Origin: Hemicentrotus pulcherrimus
Taxonomy: Eukaryota > Echinodermata > Echinoidea > Camarodonta > Strongylocentrotidae
NCBI GenBank assembly: GCA_003118195.1
Contig: BEXV01000842.1
Location: 63,952-79,289 of the forward strand
Direction of reading: 5' to 3'
Length of the DNA stretch: 15,338 nt
Each line of letters opens with the position of its first letter. The first letter of the stretch is position 1. The translations under genes and the position numbers were made by a program. Positions 7,509 through 15,338 of the stretch are shown piece after piece. The notes beneath the pieces were generated by a model that saw nothing but the letters and a program-made list of their open reading frames with translations, did no database searches and was not told where the DNA came from.

Positions 7509-8260
7509 GTATATGGAAATTCCTTCATTCACTAAATTAAGGGTGAACTGCAGCTCCTCTCTATCTCTCTGAGAAATTGTTGATCATATGTCGGAGACCA
7601 TCAGGTGATCATTTCTTTGTCATTTCAGATCTGTCGCAGATCACGTAAATCGTCAGCAGTTACAAAAAATGATCACTTCTATGAAATCAATTAAGTTAAG
7701 CTTAATATCATCTCCATGCGGGTTCTAATTTTTCTTTCTTTTTGAGCCGCATAGGTACATAAATAGTTTACAAAACGTTACATGTATTCACACAAAAATT
7801 GTATCTTAATTGTTAGTTCTGTCAAAATCTAGCCTTTTAAAAGCAGGGTATTTTACCCACATCGCTACCACTCCTGTAATGTATATTCAGTTGCACCGTC
7901 TTTCGGTAAAGGCATACATAGAGCAACTTCTGCACCCAAGCATCATGACACGCGCATTATCAGTTGGTGGTGCATTGTGGGCCATGGCTGTTGACTCATC
8001 GGGACATAGTGAGCAACAGAGGGCAGTACATTCATAAATATGAAGTAGTGTCAGTAGAATACCCTACCTTTAAATATCATTTTAAAGACAAAATTCATTA
8101 TGACTCAATCAGTTGCATTTTATAAGATCTCTGTAATCCAGGATGGTAATATAACTCAATAATCATAAAAATAATTCGGAAATAATTTTTTTGAAATATG
8201 TTTATCTAGACAGTCCTTTAAGGATATTGTTTTCTGAATGCTTTTAAATGTAGATATAAC

Positions 8261-8290
8261 CTGCTGGGAGTCATAAGGGCATTATCTTGT
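8261..8290 (+). repeat. Partial copy of the GAGCCAGAAGGG hairpin family
   Basis: CTGCTGGGAGTCATAAGGGC followed by ATTATCTTG matches the 5' arm seen at 11265 and 11851. The 3' arm is too diverged to pair. It is probably a decayed or truncated member. Confidence 0.5.
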
Positions 8291-8481
8291 CTTCTTCTTG
8301 CAGTCCAAGTGCCGCTTCAAGGTAATGAAGATAAACGCACTGGTTGTGTGTGTATGTGTGGAGGCTTTCACATATCCCGTTATTCCACAATTGACTTTTT
8401 GTTCTTGTTGTTGTTGTGCAGGTGCATATATATACATGTGTAAGTAAAAACATTCCCGGTCTTGTCGACATTATATCTGCT

Positions 8482-8540
8482 GGAGCCAGAAGGGTGATAA
8501 CTCATATACTCTATCACAGAGTTAATGCCCTTCTAGCTCC
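8482..8540 (+). repeat. 59-nt imperfect hairpin of the GAGCCAGAAGGG family
   Basis: The left arm GGAGCCAGAAGGGTGATAAC, then TC, pairs with GAGTTAATGCCCTTCTAGCT, then CC. That is 18 of 22 positions complementary, over a 15-base loop. It is preceded by the family lead-in TATCTGCT. No coding potential is present. It is either a miniature foldback repeat or the template of a small hairpin RNA. Confidence 0.75.
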
Positions 8541-9596
8541 GAACAGACGATATCCTTTGAAATAAATAGAGCTAGAAATTTTTAGTTCTAAGCAGAAAAA
8601 ACAAGCATTTAGTTAATTTTCATAGCAAATTCAAACATGCAAGATTCAAAATGCATATATTGTTATAAAGAAGAAAAAAATAATTAAAGGTGTATTAAAG
8701 ATTTTGTTAATTAATAAAATCATTTCTTTACATGTTTTAGCATCTTAAACACAAGTCATACAAATTTAGATGTATTAAGATATTAAAGAGCAGGTTCAGA
8801 TTGAATACGAAATCAAATCTGTGCTGTTTTCTAAAATTGAAAACTGTCTTTTTAAGATAGTTGACATATAAAGATTGATTTTCTAGGATTATTAATTTTT
8901 TTATTTGTATTCCTTCATATAAATTTGAGGTAAGAGAGGCATGAAGATGCTTTCCATGAAAAATGAAATAAAATGATCAACATGTACTCTCTCATTAAAA
9001 CAAAGATACCTATTTTTTGTGTAGAGGCATCTAATACCACCTGTTAGAATAATCGGAAGAAACGAAGGGAAGTTAGTGTAATAAACTTACCAGGCTTGTT
9101 GGGTGCACGCAAGATAAAACATACAAAATATGAAGGCGTCCTTGGGTAATGCTATTTTCCGTTCATTAGAGCTCCTGTAGCACCAGAGACAACATGCGAG
9201 ATTCCTGAGTATGGTTGAGAGTATGAGAGAAGCAGCAATCAGTGAATACGCAAAGAGATCATACTATAAACCAGTCAAAAGAGAATAGAGGGGGTAGAAT
9301 TAGATGAGGATTGTGGTAATGACGAGGTGTCCAGGAGCATCGTTCACTGACCGTATGCCGGGGATGGACGATGCCTGAATATTTCGAGGGTGTCGTAATT
9401 TTAAAGGAATACATGGAGCTATAGCGGCCAGTGGTTGTGCGTTGAAGACTAAGATACAGCAGCATTTTATATACGACAAGGCTAGGTTGAGCAACCGAGC
9501 ACTGAGCTTTATCTGCCTACTACGTTTCTCCATCTTGCAATACAGGAGCATTGCCCTGTAACTGCCGGCTAAATGATGGGCTTACTTCACTAGCTC
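8541..9596. other. Non-coding stretch; the right third is less AT-rich
   Basis: 8541-9050 is very AT-rich and featureless. 9060-9590 is richer in G+C and contains TTTATATA at 9466-9473, with a possible initiator region about 25-30 bp downstream. That would fit a weak plus-strand core promoter but is not specific. Minus-strand frames here are short and unrecognised. Confidence 0.4.
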
Positions 9597-9629
<33 letters not shown>

Positions 9630-9665
9630 AAGAGAGAGGGAGAGAGAAAGCGAGAGCCAGAGAGA
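9597..9665 (+). repeat. (AG)n microsatellite with imperfect extension
   Basis: A pure (AG)13 run at 9597-9622 is followed by interrupted GA-rich DNA to about 9665. Arg/Glu-rich and Ser/Leu-rich frames through it are artefacts. Confidence 0.95.
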
Positions 9666-9818
9666 TTTGTCTTATGGTTCTTCTGAATGCGCGTGTGTGT
9701 GTCATTTTTTTCCCCCTTCTTTTTTTTCTTCTTCTCTTTCTCTCGCTCATTCGTAGTAAGAGGATGCATAGCGGACCTAGGGTGCGTGGCCGAGAAGAGA
9801 GACAGGGAGAGAATGAGC

Positions 9819-9842
9819 GTGTGTGTGTGTGTGTGTGTGTGT
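9819..9842 (+). repeat. (GT)12 microsatellite
   Basis: An uninterrupted GT run lies about 35 bp upstream of the X-box-like motif. Alternating purine-pyrimidine runs of this kind can adopt Z-DNA. Confidence 0.95.
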
Positions 9843-9878
9843 TTGGGGCGAGTATGCATGTGAGTTGTGTGATAAACG

Positions 9879-9905
9879 GTTGCCAAGCAACAGAGAATGA
9901 CGTAG
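9879..9905 (+). promoter_or_regulatory. Candidate RFX X-box plus CRE-like site
   Basis: GTTGCCAAGCAAC (9879-9891) fits the RFX X-box (GTNRCC, short spacer, RGYAAC) with a 1-bp spacer. TGACGTAG (9898-9905), a 7-of-8 match to the CREB/ATF site TGACGTCA, starts 6 bp after it. X-box next to a CRE-like X2 site is known from MHC class II promoters, and X-boxes mark ciliary gene promoters. TATTAATAA (9936-9944) and E-box-like CACCTG/CATGTG (9948-9958) follow. No gene is visible just downstream, so the target is unknown and chance occurrence is possible. Confidence 0.4.
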
Positions 9906-9960
9906 GTTGTGGACTTCATGCTACCCAGTGGTACCTATTAATAAGCCACCTGTCATGTGG

Positions 9961-10262
9961 GGAAGAGGGATGAAAGGATGGAAGAAAGAAGGATTGGGGT
10001 GGAGGAAAGAGGGATAGAAGGATAAATTGATGGTTAAATAGAGGAATAGACTGATGGAGGGATAGATAGGTGGATGAAGTGAAGACGGACTGATGGATAG
10101 AAAGATTGATGAAGTAAAGAGAGAAAGACTGATGGAGGAAAGAGGGGTAGACTGATGGAGGGAAGAGGGATGAAGTATAGAGTGATAGAATGATAGAGTG
10201 ATAGAGGGATAGATGGATGGATTGATAGAGAGATGGAGGGAAGAGGGATAAAGGTAAAGATA
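9961..10262 (+). repeat. Degenerate GATG/GATA purine-rich minisatellite
   Basis: Irregular units such as GACTGATGGAGGGA, GAAGAGGGAT and GATAGATGGATGG recur throughout. GACTGATGGA appears near 10049, 10088, 10128 and 10152. The array is almost entirely A, G and T on the plus strand. Complementary frames are Ser/Leu/Pro/His-rich artefacts. Confidence 0.85.
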
Positions 10263-11034
10263 GCACCAATGAAAAGAAAAGAGATGTTTATGAGGTACCT
10301 AGAATAAAGGATTACAAGCATTAATAATTGGAAGATAAAATTATACCAATAATGGAGGCAGAATTCAAATAGCTTCTGACAGAAAGGAATGGATAATGAA
10401 AATACAAATATTGAGATAACTCTGTTGAGGAAATGACAATATTACCAGGGATTTTAGAGACGAAAAATGAAAAATGTGTGTAAGAAAAAGAGAGAGCAAT
10501 TCTATGCATTATAGAGAGCACATACTTAATTAATACTGCTGTGATAAATCAAGAAAGCTTTCTGAGAAATTTAAGGAAAGATGGATTTCAAAGTAATGGA
10601 AGAACATATATATACAGGTAAATAAAGAAAGATTGTGAATTTGGGATAGAAGAATACAACAATACTGGATTCACATGGCACAATCTAAGAGACGCAAACG
10701 TAAGCAAAGGTATATGGAGGTGCATTAGGTATTTTGGATAGGATATTGGTAGATTATGAAGCAAAAAATAGCATCGAAAGGAAGACAATTATACATTTTA
10801 CAAGCAGAAAAGGGCATGATATGTTAAAGATGTATGAAACAGAGATATTTATACACACAAAGTAATATACTCGGTTATAAAATGAGGAAGAAGTGATTTT
10901 GCAATACTAAAAATAAACCAGAAATTTAAACTGGCTAATATTACAAATATAGATACTAGGATGATAACAGGGATTCTAAAATGATTAGAAATAACTAATA
11001 AAACACTAAAAATAAACAAGAAATTATCTGTTTG
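10263..11034. other. Purine-rich AT-rich non-coding stretch
   Basis: No gene was recognised; the minus-strand frames are Ser/Leu/Phe-rich and probably reflect composition. A short direct repeat, ACTAAAAATAAACMAGAAAT, occurs near 10905 and 11005. Its AAAAATAAACAAG part also recurs in the 200-bp blocks downstream. Confidence 0.45.
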
Positions 11035-11076
11035 GAGCCAGAACATAGACCGTAACGAAATACAGCCTTCTGGCTC
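11035..11076 (+). repeat. 42-nt hairpin, truncated member of the GAGCCAGAAGGG family
   Basis: GAGCCAGAA (11035-11043) and TTCTGGCTC (11068-11076) are perfectly complementary over a 24-base loop. AAAAATAAACAAG and TCTG upstream are shared with the larger blocks, so this is probably an internally deleted copy. Confidence 0.65.
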
Positions 11077-11134
11077 TGAGCGTACGATGATCTTAAGAGT
11101 AGAGATAAGGGTGATGTACATGAATAAAACATGA

Positions 11135-11340
11135 TTAAGAATAGATACTGAAATGCTGTAAAAATAAACAATTGGTCTTCAAAGATGTGAAGTTTCGATG
11201 ATCGCAGATCAAGATAAACGTAGAAGCAAGAAGAAGAAATGAGCGAAGGTAGATGGTTTATATCTGCTGGGAGGTAGAAGGACATTAACTCAATTATAGA
11301 TTTTTTTGGAAAGAGAGATACCCCCTTCTGGCTTTAAAGA
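11135..11340 (+). repeat. 200-bp duplicated block, copy 1, ending in a hairpin
   Basis: It aligns with 11723-11921 over its whole length. Shared blocks include TTAAGAATAGA, CTGAAATGCT, AAAAATAAACAA, CGATGATCGCAGATCAAGAT, AGAAATGAGCGAAGGT and CTGCTG. It ends with the hairpin family arms (11271-11337: GAGGTAGAAGGACATTAACT through CCCCCTTCTGGCTTTAA). Identity is roughly 80-85% by eye. No coding frame is conserved. After TTTAAAG the copies diverge, because copy 2 has a transposon inserted there. Confidence 0.85.
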
Positions 11341-11722
11341 TGAAGTTGAGTTCTTGTCATGCGATTGCATTGTGAAAGAGACGGTGTGGAATCGACATGA
11401 AAGGTCGATCATCTAGCATATAAGAATTTGTGTGTATTACAAGGTTGTGGAATCATCAAAATGATAAGAAATTTGGCTAAGTCTTGGTAAAGTTACAAGC
11501 ACTGTACACAGAAAGATGCATATGGGACTACACGAACACGTGGCGTAAAAATCCTACCCCTGATTTTAACGATGTTTCATGTCATATTTAGAATATGAAG
11601 GCATTTGAAGAGCCATGCTTTTCAGGGAGCATGTTTAATCCGATGTTCTTCCACCCTTGCATAATAACAATGATAACGCTCACAAATTATTTTTTACCTC
11701 TTCTCAGAACTCAACCATCTCT
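11341..11722. other. Spacer between the 200-bp blocks, nothing recognised
   Basis: Ordinary AT-rich sequence with no open frame of note, repeat or RNA gene seen. Confidence 0.5.
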
Positions 11723-11921
11723 TTAAGAATAGAAACTGAAATGCTATAAAAATAAACAAGTGGATGAGAGATGTGAAGTTACGATGATCGCAGATCAAGA
11801 TAAAAGTAAAAGCAAGAAGGAGAAATGAGCGAAGGTTGATGGTTAATCTCTGCTGCGAGCCAGAAGGGCATTAACTTAATTATCTCTTTTTATGAAAGAG
11901 ATAACCCCCTTCTAGTCTTAA
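11723..11921 (+). repeat. 200-bp duplicated block, copy 2, with the best hairpin
   Basis: This is the partner of 11135-11340. The terminal hairpin (about 11858-11917) has an outer stem (AGCCAGAAGGG against CCCTTCTAGTCT) and a perfect 10-bp inner stem TTATCTCTTT/AAAGAGATAA over a 5-base loop. The block ends at TTAA (11918-11921), where a Kolobok-like element is inserted. Confidence 0.85.
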
Positions 11922-12299
11922 AGGCATCGTTTAACAATGTTAAATCTGAGATACACGGCCCTAGGTGTTACCAGTGTCTGTGATATGGTGTTAAATTGAA
12001 GCCCTAAAAAAATCGCTCTTCAAAATGATCAAGAAGTACCTCAAAATAGTAAAAATCTTTGAGTGACCGGTTTTACCATACTCGTTCTCCCCAATAGACC
12101 ATAGTGTTATGAAAACCGTTTGACGAAAGGGTTTTCAAAATTTGTAATTCAAATCATTAATATCTTGATAATCAGACAGGCGATCGGCTTGTAAAAGTCA
12201 TGGGGTTCCTGACTGACCTAAAGGTTAATAATTATCATTGCATCATGAGCTAAATCCAGAATTTTGTTTCGGAATCTGAGACAAAGTTATCGGATCCCT
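11922..12299. mobile_element. 378-bp non-autonomous Kolobok-like element with TTAA duplications
   Basis: The ends are AGGCATCGTTTAACAATGTT (left) and, complemented, AGGGATCCGATAACTTTGTC (right). They share about 14 of the first 20 positions, including AGGNATC and TAAC. TTAA flanks both sides (11918-11921 and 12300-12303). TTAA duplication with AGGG-type ends is typical of Kolobok; piggyBac also uses TTAA but usually has CCC-type ends. No transposase frame is present. The sister block at 11340 continues past the same TTTAAAG without interruption, which supports insertion here. Confidence 0.65.
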
Positions 12300-12303
12300 T
12301 TAA

Positions 12304-12606
12304 GCAGATGATGAACATGCACATTTATGTGGTAGAGTGACAGAGCAAGTGGTACGAAAGACTGAAAAGAGAATTAGATTAAAAATTTGTTTTTTAAGGA
12401 AAACAATTATATGTACTGAAGTTAAAGCTTAGATGATTTTACAGTAATAGAACAGGGTGAAGCAAAGATTGGAAGATACAAAAAAAGGTAGAAGACAATT
12501 TTAGCAATCAATGCTTTTTATCAAATAGACACAAATTAAGATGATTAGAAAAAGAGGAATGTTAAAAGAAGTGAATTGAATATCGAAGCATCTGGAGACA
12601 CTCATT
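12304..12606. other. A-rich non-coding stretch, nothing recognised
   Basis: Strong A/G bias on the plus strand, no open frames and no clear repeats. Confidence 0.5.
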
Positions 12607-13045
12607 TTTCTGAATGTCCCTAATTCTGAAGATTTTGATTCCGAAACACAAATTTATCTTACCAGGGGATTCATGATTCCAAAACACAAATTTATCTTAC
12701 CAGGGGATTCATGATTCCAAAAATGAAATAAGAGTTCATAAGTCTGAACATATTTTGTATTAATCCTAAGGTTTTGTTTATCCATAGGTTCATTATTTCA
12801 AAAATGAGATTTTGTTTATAATTATGAAGGTTCATAATTCTGAAAATTAAAATTTGCTATCCCGAAAGTTCATTTAAACAAATTGAACAATACACGGTTT
12901 TATGTCATTTTTGGAGTAATGCACCTTTTAATAGGAATGATGAACCTTATTTCATTTTTAGAAATACAAACTCTGTTTCATTTTTGGAAACATGAACCTT
13001 CGGAATTACAAACCTTCAGAGTACAGAATCTTCCGAAAAACGATC
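12607..13045. repeat. Array of GGTTCATNATTCCAAAAATGAAAT-like units, orientation flips mid-way
   Basis: Up to about 12870 the units read forward, for example TCCAAAAATGAAATAAGAGT then TCAT at 12717-12739, and GGTTCATAATTCTGAAAAT near 12829. From about 12900 the complement dominates (ATGAACCTTATTTCATTTTT at 12940-12959, then TTTCATTTTTGGAAACATGA and ACCTTCGGAATTAC). The whole makes a large imperfect inverted repeat with an AT-rich centre near 12880. Unit spacing is irregular (about 35-50 bp). It is non-coding. Confidence 0.75.
12637..12712 (+). repeat. Two exact-length 38-bp tandem units
   Basis: GATTCCGAAACACAAATTTA then TCTTACCAGGGGATTCAT (12637-12674) repeats at 12675-12712 with a single G-to-A change. 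A third GATTCCAAAA begins at 12713. This is a very recent local duplication within the older array. Confidence 0.92.
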
Positions 13046-13338
13046 TGTAACTGTAGAATCTTGTATAGGGGTCATGGATGCAGGTGAGACGGGGGACTCA
13101 AATCAAGACAAAATCAAGATAGGAAAGAATGCGATAGGAAGAGGAGAATATCTTGCGACGGCAGGAGAGCAAAGATAGAGCTAGGTTTGAAATATAGATA
13201 AAACAAAGAGAGATACCGGTATCAAGAAATGCATAAATACTGTTTGATAATCAGTTTATACGTGGGTTCGGAAGAGATAAAATTGGATAAGTGAGGAGAT
13301 GTAATAAATGAGAAGGGATATAATTATAAAGAGTGAGT

Positions 13339-13381
<43 letters not shown>

Positions 13382-13754
13382 TATTAAGGTTGAGGTTAAT
13401 ATGGAAAAAAATCACGCGAAAAAACTAGACCAACAGCTGACTCTAAACTCATTCAAGACATTTGTCCACATTTTGTGCTTTTAAAACTCAAAAACTTTTT
13501 ATTTAGATCCCAAAGATATGAAATAAATGAACAGAGTGAGTCAAATTACAGGCACTTATTGTGCTCAATCCCTTATTGTAACCATAGTGGCATGTATTTG
13601 ATAAAAACCCTAAGAAGGTCTTAAGCATTTGAATTCTTAAATTGGCAACATGATGAAAAGTTAGAAATCACTTTTTTATTTCTATCAATAATCAGCAAAT
13701 TTTGAACTGTGAACAATTCCTTTCTACGTGTATCGTTCTTCAGATGCATGAATT
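13046..13754. other. Non-coding, purine-rich on the left half
   Basis: Apart from the (AG)n run at 13342-13378 it contains nothing recognisable. The 70-codon minus frame at 13621-13833 overlaps the MITE and is not a gene. Confidence 0.5.
13342..13378 (+). repeat. (AG)n microsatellite, about 18 uninterrupted units
   Basis: A pure AG run, longer and cleaner than the one at 9597, so likely length-variable between individuals. Confidence 0.95.
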
Positions 13755-13851
13755 CGTCCCTATTTTCACGAAGTGACGGTAGTGAGGAAAATCGTAATGC
13801 AAAGTGAATGCAATTTTTTTTCACTACCGTCACTTCGTGAAAACAGCGACG
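13755..13851 (-). mobile_element. 97-bp foldback MITE, copy 2 (inverted)
   Basis: Its reverse complement matches 3683-3779 at about 94 of 97 positions, with the same length, the same A8 tract and no indels. The differences lie in the outer arms. AATT flanks both sides (13751-13754 and 13852-13855). The arms are 29/31 complementary. Because the element is nearly symmetric, orientation is read from the asymmetric centre. Confidence 0.92.
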
Positions 13852-13956
13852 AATTTGTTATCAAAGAATGTTACAAAGAATAAAGTTACCAAATTACCAG
13901 TATCGCCAAATTGAAGATTGATAAGTGATGAATTAAAATCATTAACAAATCCTGAC

Positions 13957-14273
13957 CAGGGGGGTGTTTCACAAAGGTCCTAAGTTGACCTTAACTTTAA
14001 GTTAGACTTAAGCATTATGGAGAGCCATTTAGCCTTAAAATAAAATATATTCAAAAGCGAAACTTCAAGTATTTTAAACTTTTTATAAATTCCACATCAA
14101 GAACACAAAATCCCTGTTGTGATAGAAAATAAGAATGATTTGAATCAACATTTTATGGCTTTTGAAATAACTTTTATTTATAGAATATTTTCATAGATGC
14201 CAATGGTTTCCATAATTGTTAAGTCCAACTTAGAGATAGGTTCAACTTGGGATCTTTGTGAAACACCCCCCTG
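13957..14273. mobile_element. 317-bp foldback element with CAGGGGGGTGTTTCACAAAG ends
   Basis: The two ends share CAGGGGGGTGTTTCACAAAG exactly in inverted orientation. Weaker pairing continues inward to about 75 bp (AAGTTGA, CTAAGTTGGACTTAA-like and ATTATGGA...CCATT words on both arms). The AT-rich centre carries no open frame. No clean target duplication was found at the boundary (left flank CCTGAC, right flank AATGGA), so the termini or superfamily assignment may be off by a few bases. End sequences of this type are, to my recollection, common in sea urchin DNA. Confidence 0.75.
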
Positions 14274-15338
14274 AATGGATTGACATCATGGTATGCAGTG
14301 TGTATTAATCTTTGGTAGATATGAACATGCTATGCTGAAGGATTGAAGCATGAGCTATCTTGTCACCAATTAATCTAGGTTAACATTAATAACGTACTCG
14401 GTGTACATGGGTTTGGTATTAAACAGCTGATTGTTTTTAGTATTAATCCTGTTTTCTTTCTTGAGAGAGGATGAGACACATAGAGAGAAAGAGAGAAAGA
14501 AAGGGAGATAGACAGAGAGTGAGAGAGAAGAAGGGAGGGGGAGGAAGTACATGGAGCAAAACAATATTCCTGAAACTTGAAGGGCCTGAGTAAATGTAAG
14601 GGCCTTAGAAAGAAGAGAGTAGAAAGGAAGAGAATATAATTAGAAAGAGGCAGAGAGTTGCAGAAAGAAAATACAAGGGAAAGTGACTAAGAGAGAAAAA
14701 TATGTCAGAGAGAAAATGAAAGAGTCAAAGAAACAAGGGGAAAAAATAGTATTAGAAAGAACTAAAGAAAGAGAGACAAAGATAACGAAAGTTGAACAGA
14801 GAGAGAGAGAGAGAGGGAGAGAATGGGGAAGTAAAGCAAACATTAAGTGACAGAGATGTACAGAGTAGAAAAGTAATGTTAAATAAAATTAAATGATTTA
14901 ATAGATAAATTGAAGAAAATAATTATTTAAAAAAGGAGTGCGGATGTACATGTAGTTTAGAAATTAGGTGGATAGAGAGATGGGGCTAAAGAAACCAAGA
15001 AGCATGGAACATACAAATAAATGACATATTGTTTTTCCTCTGAGATGTAATCTTTTACGAACCTTACATATTTGAAATAAAAACAGTCAATTTTTCAAGA
15101 GTAAATTAATCAGGATTTTTATTTGTTGTTGAATTGAATATAATTAATACAATAAAGATAGCATATCAATCAATTAAATATGGGCATTATCGTATTGACA
15201 TTGAAGGCTAATTTCAATGTGAATATGATTAGATTTGTTGCAAATTTCTTAGCGGAAATGAAAGATAGTTGTTAATGAATTATTTTAATCTTAAGCAGCT
15301 ATTTTATCTGGGGTATACCCTTCTTGTGGACATGTTTA
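14274..15338. other. Non-coding; purine-rich simple DNA then AT-rich tail
   Basis: 14461-14545 and 14640-14825 are GA-rich imperfect simple sequence (GAGAGAAAGAGAGAAAG-like words, and GGGAGGGGGAGG at 14534-14545). 14880-15338 is AT-rich and featureless. Minus-strand Ser/Leu-rich frames here are complements of the GA tracts. Confidence 0.6.

Larger units (their letters stand above)
6860..8260. other. AT-rich non-coding stretch with short palindromes
   Basis: Besides the palindromes listed separately there is GATCTGTCGCAGATC (7629-7643). The 75-codon plus frame at 7810-8037 lacks recognisable features. No RNA genes or transposon ends were identified. Confidence 0.45.

Noticed and set aside
9466..9500. 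TATA-box core promoter
   Set aside because: TTTATATA is common in AT-rich DNA, and no downstream exon or supporting motif set was found. It is mentioned only in the regional note.
9551..10321. Several 95-140 codon frames on both strands
   Set aside because: They translate (AG)n, (GT)n and GATG-type repeats into Arg/Glu, Thr/His or Ser/Leu/Pro/His runs, with no motifs.
10849..11285. Overlapping 90- and 96-codon minus-strand frames (Ser/Leu/Phe-rich)
   Set aside because: They cross the duplicated 200-bp repeat and the hairpin, and the frame is not preserved in the second copy at 11723.
9595..13380. CRISPR-like or phage-like repeat arrays
   Set aside because: Repeats are microsatellites and irregular minisatellites without unique spacers, and the sequence is eukaryotic in character.
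14534..14545. G-quadruplex (GGGAGGGGGAGG)
   Set aside because: There are too few separate G3 runs in the local sequence for a standard four-run quadruplex.

Overview
The window looks like intergenic or intronic DNA from an animal genome, most probably a sea urchin or another marine deuterostome. It is AT-rich and has no bacterial-style gene packing. Long (AG)n, (TC)n and (GT)n runs, tRNA-derived SINEs and several families of short non-autonomous DNA transposons are present. The echinoid guess rests on the inverted repeat with GGGGGGTGTTTCACAAAG ends and on the style of the other repeats. It is recalled from general knowledge and was not tested.

No complete protein-coding gene can be supported. 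Only two short stretches look even weakly exon-like: a minus-strand 80-codon frame at the left edge, and a 38-codon frame at 6743-6859 behind a good 3' splice-site-like sequence. All other open frames are short, low in complexity, or lie in repeats.

Layout. 1-1090: a possible exon, then featureless AT-rich DNA. 1093-2640: a pyrimidine-rich ACT/TTC domain with a roughly 205-bp tandem duplication, split at the unit junction by a 703-bp terminal-inverted-repeat (TIR) transposon with a TA target duplication. That transposon carries an antisense tRNA-like (A box/B box) segment. 2757-4666: two oppositely oriented copies of one tRNA-derived SINE, with a 97-bp MITE between them at 3683-3779. 6019-6097: a 10-bp minisatellite with a 40-bp higher-order period. 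6581-6661: (TC)n. 8261-11921: a family of imperfect hairpins sharing a GAGCCAGAAGGG arm, two copies of which sit in a roughly 200-bp direct duplication. 9597-10262: (AG)n, (GT)n, a possible RFX X-box plus CRE-like site, and a degenerate GATG/GATA array. 11922-12299: a Kolobok-like element with TTAA duplications, inserted at the end of the second hairpin block. 12607-13045: an array of related units whose orientation flips in the middle. 13755-13851: a second 97-bp MITE, inverted and about 97% identical to the first. 13957-14273: a 317-bp foldback element. 14461-14825: purine-rich simple sequence.

The main biology is layered transposition. Insertion sites, target duplications and one paralogous unoccupied site can be read directly. 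The most useful leads are the 97-bp MITE with palindromic 4-bp duplications, the composite 703-bp element, the hairpin family, and the X-box/CRE cluster.
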